From Mercurialis annua (taxonomy: Eukaryota > Streptophyta > Magnoliopsida > Malpighiales > Euphorbiaceae), in assembly GCF_937616625.2 (NCBI RefSeq), contig NC_065571.1, positions 10,852,501-10,916,500 of the forward strand: a stretch of 64,000 nt of DNA, given 5' to 3'. The notes under the pieces are model-generated. The model ran no database searches. It saw nothing but the letters and a program-made list of their open reading frames with translations, and had not been told where the DNA came from. Each line of letters begins with the position of its first letter. The first letter of the stretch is position 1. The translations under genes and the position numbers were made by a program. Shown in pieces: positions 35,151-47,631 of this stretch.

Positions 35151-35759
35151 ATTTTATTATTTGATCAATAAAGTGCAATTTTTCCTTTAAAAAGATAGTG
35201 TTCTAGCAAAACATAACTAAAATATTACTTAGATCATTGGAATCCCTCCTATGATAGGGATTTTAGACCTACACTCATATGTAGATTAATGTTTGGTAGA
35301 ATAGAGCCGATGGGGCTTCGTTCTTTTTAAAAATAATTTCAACAACAGTTTTTTTTTAAATCGATCAAATTATACTAATGAAACCATGAAAGTATATTAA
35401 AACCAATTTAAAGTGTACTAATCAACTATGAAACTAAATTGAAATCTACTGAAATGGAAATAAAGTACATTAAACTACCATAAAACAATATTAAAATTAA
35501 TAATAAGTATTATTTTATAAAATTAAACTAGTGTCTATTGTAAGAAATAATATTATAAATAATAATTGAGTATCAATTAAAGGTGGATAGATTTGATATG
35601 AAGATACAAAATTCACGGATTAATACAAAAATTGAGTAATTATGATAAATTTGACAAACTAAAATCGATTGATAAAAAGGTTAAATATTTTATTTATCAA
35701 AATTCAATATATTTCATTCTATTTTTGTCTTATTTCTTGGTAATGATTATGAGGTGTAC

Positions 35760-35955
35760 TGAATGGTTTCTAACTATGAAACGACACATTTAAACTTTTC
35801 ACATTCAAAGTAATCACTACTCTAATCGGGTAGGTCTTTTTCAGGAGGTAAAACTCTGACCCTAAATTTTAAACAGTTGCATACATGAACACAGTTGGAA
35901 CCCGTGACCTTCTTTAAGTTAGGAGAGCGTCTTACCAACTCATCTGCACCTTGGA
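35760..35955 (-). mobile_element. tRNA-derived SINE, minus strand
   Basis: On the minus strand the head reads GCAGATGAGTTGGTAAGACG (A-box region) and, about 40 bases later, CACGGGTTCCAAC (B-box region), as in plant SINEs with tRNA-like heads. The body continues with CTGAAAAAGACCTACCCG. The 5' edge is near 35952; the 3' edge is uncertain and no target duplication was identified. Confidence 0.55.
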
Positions 35956-36189
35956 ATATTTGTTCTTATTGATATAGGGCATTACTATATACTACCTCTA
36001 TTTACTAGGTCCTGCCCCTCTAAATTACCTCCTTGTCCTTTAATCAAACATAACAAAAAAATTTCTCAACCTTATTTCATTCCAAAATTGTAATGGTTGA
36101 TTACGATTTCAATTCGTTAAAAAACAAATATCAAAATTTCGAAAAAAATTCCGACGTAATTTTTCAATTTTTTTCAAACTTTATTTTGG

Positions 36190-36299
36190 GACGTCCCACC
36201 ATATGGTCACAAAACGTCTCACCATATGGTGAGATAACTGCACAAAACATCTCACCATATGGTGAGACAACTGCACAAAACATCCCATGGTGGGACGCA
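36190..36299. repeat. Cluster of CCATATGG-centred palindromes
   Basis: Two perfect 18-bp palindromes TCTCACCATATGGTGAGA lie at 36217-36234 and 36250-36267, each followed by an ACTGCACAAAACAT spacer. A degenerate third (CCCACCATATGGTCAC) lies upstream, and GTCCCACC and GGTGGGAC close the cluster as an outer inverted pair. CCATATGG also fits the CArG box consensus of MADS factors, but a fold-back transposon core is the simpler reading. Confidence 0.8.
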
Positions 36300-37423
36300 A
36301 TCTGAGGACGTTTCTAATAAAAAAAAATTAAAAAAAAAATATCAGGGTATGTCGTCTTTTTTTTGGTTAAATTCTGGCATTTTTATTTGAAAATTTTGTT
36401 ATCCGTTTTTCGTGTTTGAATTTGAGTCGAGAGAATTTGAATATAAATTTTAGAATTAGGAAAATATAAAAGGATATTTAGATAAAAAAGGATGGTACCT
36501 CATAATTTAAGGGCAGCAAATAATAGTCAACATAAAGGGTAAAATGAATAGAAAGTAGGGTTGGACCTAGAAAAACAAAACCAAATGACTAAAAAGACCT
36601 GATCTTTCATGAAAATTTATAATTTTGTTTTTAGTTATTTGGCCGAAAGACAATGATAACAATTAGAAAAAGAGGTCCATCCGAGCCCTCCTTCTTCTTC
36701 TCCATATCTTCATCATTAGTCATTTATAAACTAATAGTAATATATCTTTTTCTCTCACCGACCTACGTCCTACACTCTTCATTTTTCTACTTGAAAAATA
36801 GGAATAATATATTATTATTTATTTCATTATTTTGTCGATTACGTTTGTGATGCAAACATGAGATCATGCTATACACTTGTTGTAATACCCTTGGTTAATA
36901 TTTATCCCATGAACATTGTGTATATTGCTAAATCATTATCATATTATAGTAGTTAATCAATTATCATTTTATGCTTTTCTTTAGCCTTTATTTTATTAGA
37001 ACAAGCCATTTAATTTACAGTAAATTAATCAAAGCATTAAGCTGATGAACAATTTTCAAGATTAATGATTGTACCACTAATTTATGAATATGTTGTTATA
37101 TGTGAATTATTGGCACTATTTAAAATAATATTTTTGTACAGGAACAAAATGGACCCGACTGAATCATGTACTGATTAGATTAATTAAATCTAGCAGGACT
37201 TAAATTGGTGCAACATAATTTAAAGTAAAATATATATATGGTGGGTCATGTTATGCTTACGTGGCAAACCGTAATTACAAAACGGGATATAACTTATGAT
37301 CTTTTTGTAATTTACGATAAATTCAGTGATATTTTCTTAACAAAATTGATTGAATCTGCTGAAATGACCTCTCGTTGTAATAAAAGATATATGTCTGTGA
37401 CTTTTTTTTTATAATAAATAAAG

Positions 37424-37784
37424 AGTTGATTTCATACAAAATCACCACCTTTACACGTTTTTTCATTCTAATCACGTCCTTTAAAAAGTGTCAAATGAAA
37501 TCACCATCTTCAATTTTTTTGCCAAATCTATAACCAATGAGAAAATCAGATATTTGTTTTCTCCTAAATAAATATCATAATCTGATTGATGGTCTAATTA
37601 ACACAAAAAGATACATTCATCTTACTCTTTTTTTGTTAATTCTGGTTGTCGAGTCTACAAAGATACACAGAATTTTCACATTCGTGGTAGATTTGCTAAA
37701 AATGAAAGGTTGTGATTTTATTTGACATTTTTAGGAAAAAATAAAAAAACGTGTAAAATTGGTTAATTTATATGCAATTAACCT
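37424..37784. mobile_element. MITE with degenerate inverted arms
   Basis: The left arm AGTTGATTTCATACAAAATC and the right arm in reverse complement AGGTTAATTGCATATAAATT are related. Both continue with TTTACACGTTTTTT and an AAATGTCAAATRAAATCAC segment. It is the same broad family as the element at 33374. The 62-residue frame inside it is incidental. Confidence 0.55.
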
Positions 37785-37799
37785 AAAATAAAATATAAT

Positions 37800-39600
37800 A
37801 ATCTTTCTATAAATATCGGTAACTCTAGTGGTCCAAGATGTTTAATATCCACAATTAGAAAGAGTTTTTGGATTTTTATTTTTTTAGGCATTTTTTAGTT
37901 TTCTTTATTGTTGTTTAGTAAGCTATTTATTCTCAATTAGGAATCAAACTTTGTAGAAAAAGCAAAATGGTACCTAAAAAAGGAGATTTATTTTCTAAAT
38001 ACTAATAACAGGAGTGACAAGAATATAACTTTCTAAAATAAAGGAAAAATAAAGAAAAGAAACTCATATTTAAAGACATAAAGGAAAATAAAAGAACCTA
38101 ATATAACTCATTATCTTCTCATGGCCTCAAATGATAATACCAAAAGATAGATTTTAAAAAAATGGCTAATCTTTTATAATACGAAACTTTTACGTACTTT
38201 ATCAGTTATAACTAAATCTTCAAAAATCATCAGGATTAGCCCATTTTAAAATATTTAGAACTTTTTCTAGCCATTTAGGCTAATTCTACATGTAATAATT
38301 TAGCGTTAAATTCACATGACCATTTATAGTATTAAAAATTTAATACGACCCTTTACATCGAAAGTCAAAATCATAGAATATTTAAATGATTGTTATTAGA
38401 TAAATTACCCGACAAATTGTTTTTCTAGCTACTTTTTTTTAAAATCACTTTACTAAGTTTTTAACTATATATAATTTTTTTTTCAATAGTTTACTATTGA
38501 AATATAATATTATTTTTTTACTAGATATTCTTTTATATTTAAAATTTTAATAAACATTTATTATATTAGCTAATGAAGTCTATTTATATTATAGATATTT
38601 TATAATAAAGTGAAACTTTGATTTTATTTTTTGGTATGCTAAGGGTAGGTAATGTATTTAGAATGAAAGAGTTGTAAGTAAGTTAAATTGAAGTTCTAGG
38701 TAGAATTTGAGTTGTTAAGTTGTTATAATAGTTTATTGTATAAGAAAAGTAAAAAAGCATAAGAGGACAAACAAAGACAAGAAATACAAATTCAACCCAT
38801 GTCAACATTATAAAAATATATATTAAGAAAATTAGTGAGGTGTGGTGGCCAAGAGAATGTTTGATGAAAGAGGGTCAAGATCCATGTCAACCCCACCAGC
38901 AGAGGATGAAGAAGAAGAAGTTATGACCATTTTAGTGGACAGGACATAAGCCCACTTACTCAATTTGTTTATTTACTTGTAATAATAATATCATCATCTT
39001 GTTGAACATTATAAAGTGTTTCTTATGGTGGAAATTTTTGTTTTTCTAAACCCTAAAATTCAAACAAGTCAATGATAAAGAGACATTGTCATATGTTTTA
39101 ATTTTTTTTATGTTTCATTGGAAGATGTAGTATAGATGCTACATAACTTCAATAATTTGTCACTTTGATTTTTATACTTTCTTATGTTAAACATCTATTT
39201 ATTCCTTCTTTTCATTAGGTTCTCTTTTTCATTCTTTTTTGGCTATTTAAATGAGAAAATTTAATTGACATGGTCTTAATTTTGTTGTAATTTCCATTTT
39301 CTAATCTTTATTTCCTATTCATTATCATCGGGTAATTGGTATTTTGTGGGTTAATAATCACCTATAGATTTTAATTTTAAGATCTAAACTCTTTAAATTT
39401 TAAAAATGGTTTGTAAACCTTTTAAGTTTAATGTCGGTGCTCGCTAAACTCCTTATGCTAAAAAAAGGACTAAAATGCCCTTAAAAATCTAAAACAAAAA
39501 AATATAACCTAAAACAAACCAATCAAATTCAATAAAACCAAACCCAACCAAAAACAATTGACCCAATCACCCAACCAACCTCAAATCGGACCCACCCACT
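37800..39600. other. AT-rich, no gene recognised
   Basis: No exon, RNA gene or bounded repeat was seen. A somewhat balanced piece at about 38840-38960 (GGTGTGGTGGCCAAGAGAAT, then CACCAGCAGAGGATGAAGAA) could be an old exon or a conserved non-coding piece; no family was recognised. Confidence 0.4.
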
Positions 39601-39639
39601 CGCCGACCCAAAAACCACCGTCACTTCCGGTATGTCTGA

Positions 39640-40054
39640 ACGAGTATGTGCAGATCAGCTCCTGCTCGCCTGAACGAGGAGGAACAGATTTGCTCCTTCT
39701 CTAAACATCCTTCTCCGAGAAGGAGTAGCGGCTTCTTGTTTAGGCAAGGAGGAGCAAATGTCATAAAATATGGTAAACAACGGTGGCAACGAGGGTGAAT
39801 AAGGCATTTCCTAAGGGTAGGGGTTTTGTAACTCCACATACAAAAGCTAAGTTGCTTCCCACACGAGTGGAAAAGGGGGCAGAAAAGGCTTTTGCGGGAA
39901 GCTTTTGTCAAAGGTGCCTTAACCCTCGCTCGGTTAGCCCAACCTCCATATTCCTTGATGGGGGGTTAGGTTATCGTATTATAGGCTTCAGGTCTTCCAT
40001 ATCGAGTAGCTTAGGAGAAAGAAAGAACCACCGTGAGAAAGGATAGCCCCTTTT
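39640..40054 (-). other. GC-richer segment inside or beside a Tat-like leader
   Basis: This stretch is visibly richer in G and C than its surroundings and has no frame of known type. It lies just after the primer binding site in the minus-strand sense, so it could be the untranslated leader of the reversed LTR element. Phrases such as GGGGGCAGAAAAGGC and GGATAGCCCCTTTTC look like plant mitochondrial non-coding DNA, so an organelle insertion is an alternative. I cannot decide between them. Confidence 0.4.
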
Positions 40055-40074
40055 CTTTCCCACTGACGACACCA
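40055..40074 (-). other. Primer binding site of a Tat-like LTR element
   Basis: On the minus strand TGGTGTCGTCAGTGGGAAAG starts two bases after the LTR end. It is close to the TGGCGCCGTCTGTGGGAA-type site of Tat/Ogre-type Ty3 elements, where a tRNA primes minus-strand DNA synthesis. Three or so substitutions suggest an old copy. Confidence 0.55.
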
Positions 40075-40076
40075 AG

Positions 40077-40710
40077 TGATGACTCACAAAGTATTAAAGA
40101 TGATTTGAGTCTAAAGAGTCTACCAAAGCTCACTTAAAATACACGAAAACACCATGAGAAGGACGCCGAAAGTGGATTTTAAGATGCCACTTTGATGGTC
40201 AAGTCAGTATGAATGTAAAGAAGAAAACGAAAGAGAAAGATAGACTAAAAGTTTGAAAAAGAAGTATTAACCTTAAACTTTACCTACTTTGGAGTACTTA
40301 TAGAGAATGATGATCTAGCGTAGTATGTTATGAATAGGGTGACGTGACAAAGTTTGTTACAATTTGTGACGACGTGGTAGATTCTATTTTTTTCTACGAG
40401 ATAAGCGGGGGTATATTCTGTGAGACATCCCCTTGCCAGACGTTCAACTGTTAGAAAATTTCTGGAGGATTCATTAGTGAATTTTCATATATTCAGTGTC
40501 GAGACCAAGTATTTTAAATTGATGTCATTTATTTTTGAAGGTTTTATCTCTTGGTAAGAGTTATCTCGGTTATATCCGGCTTCATAGATGTTGGACTATT
40601 ACGAGTATTTGGGGCCAAGGTAAGTTGCTGTAGGTCTTTGGTTTTAGTTAAGGAAGGGGGGGTTTCGAGTTTGCTCCATGGGTCTCGGTTTCGGGTCTTG
40701 GGTATGGACT
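40077..40710 (-). mobile_element. Ty3/gypsy Tat-like LTR, reversed
   Basis: In the minus sense the LTR ends with GAGTCATCA just before the primer binding site. A TATA box (CTCTATAAGTACTCC, core at 40302-40296) lies about 220 bp inside, leaving a normal R-U5 length. The U3 side beyond 40480 contains GAAACCGAGACCCATGG, a phrase common in such LTRs, but the outer end is not fixed and 40710 is an estimate. No gag or pol frame accompanies it. Confidence 0.5.
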
Positions 40711-41250
40711 GATTTAATTAATTACATTTTGAAAAGAAAATATAAGAAACCAATATATCAATATTTTTTAATTTCTAAGATTTATTTTTTCATTCAAACT
40801 GTGCAACATTTTTAGCTGGGATAATTCACAAGTCAACTAATTAAGTTTTATTTAGGATGATTTTTTTATATATATTTGGAAGGACAACTTTTATCCCTAT
40901 AGGCAAACTATAAAACTCCGGATATCTATTTCGTTAAAATATCATATAACTTTTCCAATGGATATAATTTCCTATTACACATATTATTTGTCTAAAAATG
41001 TCTTATACTATCAAACTAATACTATTACAGGTAAAAATATATGTTAGTGAAGATATCTTTACATCCTCTAAATAAAATGCAATTATGCCATCTTCTATTG
41101 TTAGGATAATATCATTATTGATCATACAACTGCTACACCTAGCGTCTCTATCTTCACCATTCTAATCTCTAATCAACGTTCTTGTGTTAATTTATTCTTT
41201 ATAATATTACCATCAACATAATGAAGAACACATATATATTTGGAGGAATT

Positions 41251-41784
41251 AGCATATGGTAGATTGTCACATTCTCGCCAATTAATAATTAATTACTTCC
41301 ACTAATATTTCTAATATAGTATCAGAGCGGATCTGGCCCGGGTTCTTAATTTGCCGGTTGTCCGTCTGGATGTCCAGTCCCAGCGGCCCGGTGCGGTGTT
41401 GCCGCTGCGTATTAAATCAAAGTTTCAGTGGGTTTGGCCCGGATTCTTAATTTGCCGGTTGTCCGTCTGGATGTTCATTCTCAGCGGCATGGTCCGGTGT
41501 TGTCGCTGCTTGTTAAATCAAAAATTTCAGTTTCTGGGGAAGTCAATTTCAAGTGACAACCGGATGTCCAGTCCCGGTTGCACTTGAGGGGGAGTGTTAA
41601 AGATAATCCCACATTGCTTAGAAGAACAAATATAAATGAGTTTATAAGTGTAAAGGTTCAACCACCTATTAACTAGTTCTAGTTATTAGGTCATGGTTGA
41701 ACCTAAACACTCTCATAAGCATGTGGATGAATTGTCACATTCTCACCAATTAATAATTAATTACTCCCACCAATACTTCTAATA
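41251..41784 (+). mobile_element. TRIM element, 5' LTR truncated
   Basis: The 3' LTR is 41595-41784 (TGTTAAAGATAATCCC to TTCTAATA, 190 bp), preceded by a purine tract CTTGAGGGGGAG. The 5' LTR survives only as its last 66 bp (41251-41316). A primer site TAGTATCAGAGCGG at 41317 corresponds to initiator-Met tRNA. The roughly 270-bp interior repeats TTGCCGGTTGTCCGTCTGGA twice and has no coding function. The flanks GGAAT and GAAAT may be a decayed duplication. Confidence 0.8.
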
Positions 41785-43390
41785 GAAATCTATAGCAAGA
41801 TGACGACTTTAATTGTTGTAAGGATTATACTTACTTGAAAAGTAAAATTCAACATTTTCACATCTGAGGATGAAGAACAAACTATTTTTAAATTATATTA
41901 GATTAGATCTAGTCCAACTAAGGATAAAGAGTAGGAAAAAGATGCAAAAATGACTCTAGTATATAATCCGCGTCTTTTGTGAACACCTCTTGTATTTTGA
42001 ATCTAAAAAATGATTTTAATATTTTGAAAACGCATAAAAAACGCAAAAAGTAAAAGGTGTTAAACATAAATTTAAATGTAGTCGAGTTTTTTTGTGTCTT
42101 CTTGATTTATTTTCAAGACGTAAAGGCCATTTTTGAGATATAAAATACATGAGCTGTTTGTAAAAGATGCGGACTATATTTTGAGGTTAAATTTGTACCT
42201 TAACCTTAAAGAGTATAAAATTATCTTTTGCTCTAGATTAAAAGTAGTTAAGAGATATATTTTTTTTAAATTAAATAAAAATACTATTAAAAATTTGAAT
42301 ATAACGAGATTGAGATGTAATTTATGACTAAATTTAGTCAAAAAAACATATTTCAGATAAAGAAAAAAAATGTAAGTAGATTTTGTGCAGAAAGTATAAA
42401 ACAATCCTTGATTTTTTTTTCAAAAGTACATATCAGCCATTTTATTTATATTGGGCACAAGTAAGCCTTTGTATTTTTTAAATTGAACAATTAAGCCCTT
42501 ATTATTTTAAAATTGACCAAATAAAACCTTTTAATTTACTTTTGGGACACTTACTCACTCAAATTTTTGGTATATATTTTAAACATTAAAATTATTTTTG
42601 AATATTTTTTCTATGTGATTATGAGAGACATGTGAGCTATTAACGAGTGTTTCTAATAGTGTTGGACGAAAAGGTTTATTTGTTCTATTTGAAAACAAAA
42701 AAAAACTTAATTATACCCAAAAAAAATTAAAAGACTAATCTGTGCTTTTACAAAAACTGTGAGATTTTATTTGTAAGAATGATGAGACTTTGTTCAAGAG
42801 AGCGGTTATATGCTATCACATGAGATTTTATACAAGAGAGCGGTTATACTTTTTTTTTTTCATATGAAATGATTTAGAGCCATTTATTTTTATCACAATA
42901 TCACCATGATATTATATTCATGGATGATTTTATCTTTGAAATAAAAAGTTCTATTAATCAAAAGCTTATTAATTAGTCAGTACATAGAATTTGATAACTG
43001 GAAGGACATGCCCCAACCAATTAGATAAATTAAAATACTTATATGCTATCACATGAGATTTTTTATGGTAATTAAAACAATATTTATGCATCTCAATTAA
43101 CTTAAAGTAGTCATGTGCTATCAAATTAATAATATTTCAAAGCAAAGAGTTGTTGTTGAAGGCATCCATTACAATCTTTTAATTAAAGGGAATTAAATTA
43201 ATTTCACTTGCCATGATAATACTAACTTTAATCGCAAAACTGCTACAATTAGCAGTTATAACTTCATCGTTAAAGTCCCTGATCATATCTTCTGTGATAT
43301 ATACCTTCTCTTAAACATTAAAAACATCATCATTATTGACGCAAAACATACGTATATTTGGTGAAATCTGTCGTAAAATGATCGCTCTAA
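41785..43390. other. AT-rich, no gene; partial copy of an upstream repeat
   Basis: No gene was recognised. The stretch 42995-43400 resembles 40875-41250 plus 41785-41830 in scattered blocks (GGAAGGACA, ACTGCTACA, CATCATTATTGA, ACGTATATTTGG, GAAATCT), so it is a diverged second copy of the repeat into which the TRIM inserted. The word GAGAGCGGTTATA recurs near 42800 and 42836. Confidence 0.4.
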
Positions 43391-45349
43391 TTGTTTAAGA
43401 GATCCAAGTTGCTTGCACCACAAAAAACAGTTTCCTCTCTAAAAATAAAAAATAAACTATTGTTAATAAAGTGTGCGGAAAAGACGTGGCAGATCTACAT
43501 CCTTCAAAAGTTGGTAAACTCCATGCTCAACAGTGGAGTCAATTTACTTGTAAGTGAAGGAAGATGCTCGACTGATAGGTCAGGCTTACTTTCGATTTGA
43601 TCAGATCTAATAAATTTTAGATACTAGAATAGAAAATAATTTTTATATCTAAATCTAAATTGGCTAATAAAAAAACTTTATTCAAAACTAAAGACAAAAA
43701 CTATAACTATCCCTACCCAGTTTATATTTATGTTATACTATAATTTTTGATATGTTATTAATAATTTTAAATAATTTACTATAGTTATTTTATTAAAATA
43801 TATTTAATTATAAATATATTATGTCATAAAAAGTAGTAATATTTTAAACATTTTATGAAAATAATAAAATTGTTTATAAAATTAATTTTATTTTTATAGG
43901 GAATGAGGATCCCATAGGAATGAGAATTTATGGAAACGAGGACAGTGATGATTTTATCACCATTAATTTAATAGGAATGAAGATTTTCTATATCTCCATC
44001 CCCATCCCGTTACTATCTCTAATCACGAGTGTAAACTTTAAATCAAAATATGAGTGGAAATTAAAATTGAAATAATTATACAAAAAATTATTAAAATAAA
44101 CAAATGTATATCTTTTTTATTAATTCATTTTCCCTTTTCATTCTTGAGTTTTTAATTTTTGGGACGGCAATTATTTTTTCGACTAATTAAGGCATATGAT
44201 GACAATAAAGAAAAGGGGAGTTGGTGAGGATAACTGGAATTTGGACAAGTTCATTAATAATCAAAAGTGGAGTTGTAAACATTCTGTTGTACTTAAGAAA
44301 GCATGGTTAGACTTTTTTTCAATGATTAAATAAATTAATGTTCTAAATTGAGAGTGTCAAATGCAGATATATAGCAATTTAGATAAATAATTAAATTAGA
44401 TAAATCCATCTTCTCATTAAACCACTTTCCTAGTCACTAGAAGATCCTACTGGAATAAGAAACAAATTATTCATCAAAATCTGCAATATTTTTATTTATT
44501 TATTATTTTTAAAAGAATGAAATGATTGAATTATTGTTAGTTATTGAATAAAGATTTATATCCATCTCTCTATTTGTCTCTTTGGGTAGCCTACTTTTAA
44601 AAGGTTTGCAAGTTGTCTTTTGGCTATTTTACGAATTTAAGATATTTATATAGTCTATCATCGCAAAGTGGAATTCTTAGTTGGTTTTGTAGGGATTAGG
44701 GAGCATTTTTTTTATAATTTTACTTTTTCATCTTTTCATGTTAATAAATATTTAATGTTGAATTAAAATAAAAGTGTTAGGATTTTTTTATAGAATTGTT
44801 TTAATCATTTTAATATGTATTGGACATAGTAATTGTATTATTATTAGTTTTTATGTAGAAAAAAAAGTATAGTTCTATAAGAATTAGAACTCTTTATTCT
44901 TTCGATAGAATTTGAATTCTATAAATATATAAAATTTATATTTTCTATAATTTAAGAGTGTGAGACATATTAGTACAAATAAAACATTATTTAAATTTAT
45001 TGTGAGTTTCAGGCATTAGAAGAATCTCCATTGTTCTCTTGTAATCCTGACATATTAGTGAATAAAAATTCATTCTGTCCATGAAGTTGTTTTTGACAAT
45101 CCACGTAAATTTTGTATTTATTTAATTTGATTGTTTATTTTTCTATAAGCTTAATTTTCTAATTGATTTTCACGATCTCGCTCCAACTAATATAACAACA
45201 AGCGATATCATAGCTATTGTTTTGATTTTGAAATTTATTATTTGGGAAATTATTTGTGAGACGTTTGATCGCACAAAATTTTGTTTTATCAAAAATCAAG
45301 ATTCATGATTCTTTTACACAATCTAGATAGTAAAAAATTTTATTGAAGG

Positions 45350-47120
45350 AGAAGTTGCTAGAGAAGAAGACGAGATTGGAGTTTTGGATAAGAGAGCTCT
45401 ATTTACCATCTGGCTACGTTTATCTGATGGTATTTTGCGTGACGTATTATTTGATCAAACCGCTTTATATTTGTGGAAGAAACTTGAAACATAGTTTTTG
45501 AAAAAAAAATCTCTCTAGTAAATTTGTTGTCAAAAACCGTCTCTATATCCTCACGTCTTTGAAAACACATCTTGGAGAATTCAATTCTAATATAATAGAT
45601 TTGGAGAATCTGGATATTAAATATGATGAAGAACATTTGTCTTTTATATTGCTTTGTTCGTTACCTTCTAATCATAAGCAATTTTGTAAAAAATTTAGAT
45701 TTTAATCATTATACAATTTCTATTGAGAGAATTAAATATGTCCTATTATTGAACGAACTTATGGATAAGGAGCTAATAAGAAATGCTAGTTAGATATCTG
45801 ATACTGCCTTTACAATCAATATTAGAAATATTGGTGGGAGTAATTAATTATAAATTGGTGAGAATGTGATAATCCACTCACATGCTTATGAAAGTGTTTA
45901 GGTTCAACCATGACCTAATAACTAGAACTAGTTAATAGGTGGTTGAACCTTTACACTTATAAACTCATTTATATTTGTTCTCCTAAGCAATGTGGGATTA
46001 TCTTTAACACTCCCCCTCAAGTGCAACCGGGACTGGACATCCGGTTGTCACTTGAAATTGACTCCCCCTGAAACTGAAACTTTTTGATTTAACAAGCAGC
46101 GGCAACACCGGACCGGGCCGCTGGGAATGAACATCCAGACGGACAACCGGCAAATTAAGAATTCGGGCCAGACCCACTGAAATTTTTGATTTAATACGCA
46201 GCGGAAATATCGGACCGGGCCGCTGGGACTGGACATCCAGACGGACAACCGGCAAATTAAGAACCCGAGCCAGACCCGCTTAATACCATATTAGAAATAT
46301 TGGTGGGAGTAATTAATTATAAATTGGTGAGAATGTGATAATCCACTCACATGCTTATGAAAGTGTTTAGGTTCAACCATGACCTAATAACTAGAACTAG
46401 TTAATAGGTGGTTGAACCTTTACACTTATAAACTCATTTATATTTGTTCTCCTAAGCAATGTAGGATTATCTTTAACAATCAGTACTAGTATGAAGACAA
46501 ATTATGATAACATGTGTCTACAACACAAAAACTCTACTTATTGCAAGACAAAGGGACATCTAAAGATTGATTGTTGGAAAAATTTGAAAAGCAAAAACTA
46601 CCGAAAGCCTACCATTTAAGCTAATATTATTGAAGATGAATCAATTGAGGACCAAGATGATGTGCTAGTAATTTAAGGTAGAAATTCATAGTTCTAAGGC
46701 GTTCCCAGAGTGTAGCGGATGTACAGCCAATGCTACCCAGAGAACCCGATTTGGTCCAAAAGTGCGGCAAAAATCAGTGGTCCAAAATTTTATGTAGATT
46801 CAGGTTGTTCATATCATATTAGTTTTCTAACTACAACATAGTTGATAATGGAGTTGTAGTTATGGACAACGGCCAAACTTGCAGAATTTTGGGCATTGGT
46901 TAAGCCAAGATCATGATGCATAATAGAGAAGTTAGAATATTCACTGATTTTCTACATGTTCCTGAAATGCGTAAGCATCTCATTTCTTTATCTACTTTAA
47001 AAATTTGTGGAGATGAGTTTATGACAGGAGTGGGGTTTTAGATATTGTGAACGATGTTGTGGTGTTATTAAAAGCTCATAAATTTGGTCGTTTGTATAAG
47101 ATTGATGGATTAGTTACGAC
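45350..47120 (+). pseudogene. Copia gag and protease remnant, split by a TRIM
   Basis: Gag is recognisable from LDKRALFTIWLRLSDGILRD (near 45391), LYLWKKLET and YDEEHLSFILLCSLPS (near 45628), the UBN2-type gag region of plant copia elements. After the TRIM, YCKTKGHLKIDCW near 46540 is a zinc knuckle lacking its first cysteine. A protease-like HISFLT and a CGDEFMTGVGF segment end near 47040. KAHKFGRLYKIDGLV near 47080 is the start of the pre-integrase domain, where the coding part stops. Confidence 0.75.
45820..46478 (-). mobile_element. Intact TRIM element nested in copia gag
   Basis: On the minus strand, 5' LTR 46478-46289, primer site TGGTATTAAGCGGG at 46288, a roughly 280-bp interior, purine tract TTGAGGGGGAG, and 3' LTR 46009-45820. 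Both LTRs are 190 bp and appear to differ at very few positions (GTGGG against GTAGG near the end). AATCA flanks both sides, with a one-base ambiguity in the ends. It has no coding capacity; the repeated CCGGTTGTCCGTCTGGATG word in the interior matches the copy at 41251. Other elements must provide proteins for its movement. Confidence 0.88.
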
Positions 47121-47351
47121 TTCGTCTTTTTCACCAAATTCTACTCATGGTATTGCAAAGATCAATCTCATACAGCTACATGCCAATTGGTTGATAAGTT
47201 ATTTGATTTATCTATTATGTCATTTTTTTTACAAGTTCAAGACATACTACGGCTTATTGTAGTAACTGATTATCGTGAAGTGGAGAAGGTGGAGTTTAAT
47301 TGTTATTATAATTTATTGAAGTTGTAAGAGAATTCTAATTAAGGGAGAAAT

Positions 47352-47631
47352 TGTTAGAATTATTCCTACAATTTTAATCAATTTAGGTCTGTTTTAATTA
47401 TCCTAATAAGTGTTGGGTATTAATTGTGTTATTACTTGTCTTTGTGTAGGAAAAGTAAGCAATATCTTATTAAAATTACGATTTCTTATTCTTTTGATTT
47501 AATTTGAACTCTATAAATGGATAAAATTTATGGTTTGTTGAATTTAAAAGTGTGAGGTAGCTTTGTACAACTAAAACATTTTTGAATTTATTATTGGATT
47601 TGGGCAATCTTTACTTTTCTTTTATATTTTT
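47352..47631 (+). mobile_element. Copia 3' LTR, first part
   Basis: Starts TGTTAGAATTATTCC and shares with the 5' LTR the order TTCTTATTCTTTYGAT, GAACTCTATAAAT (a TATA-like box), and AGTGTGAG. It stops at 47631 where another LTR starts, and resumes near 48258 with AGTGAATAAAAATTCATTCT, which also occurs in the 5' LTR. Confidence 0.7.

Noticed and set aside
35880..35955. Functional tRNA gene on the minus strand
   Set aside because: The B box is altered and no acceptor stem pairs; the SINE reading fits better.
36190..36299. CRISPR-like spaced palindromes
   Set aside because: Only two full repeats, near-identical spacers and a plant nuclear context; palindromic transposon core is more likely.
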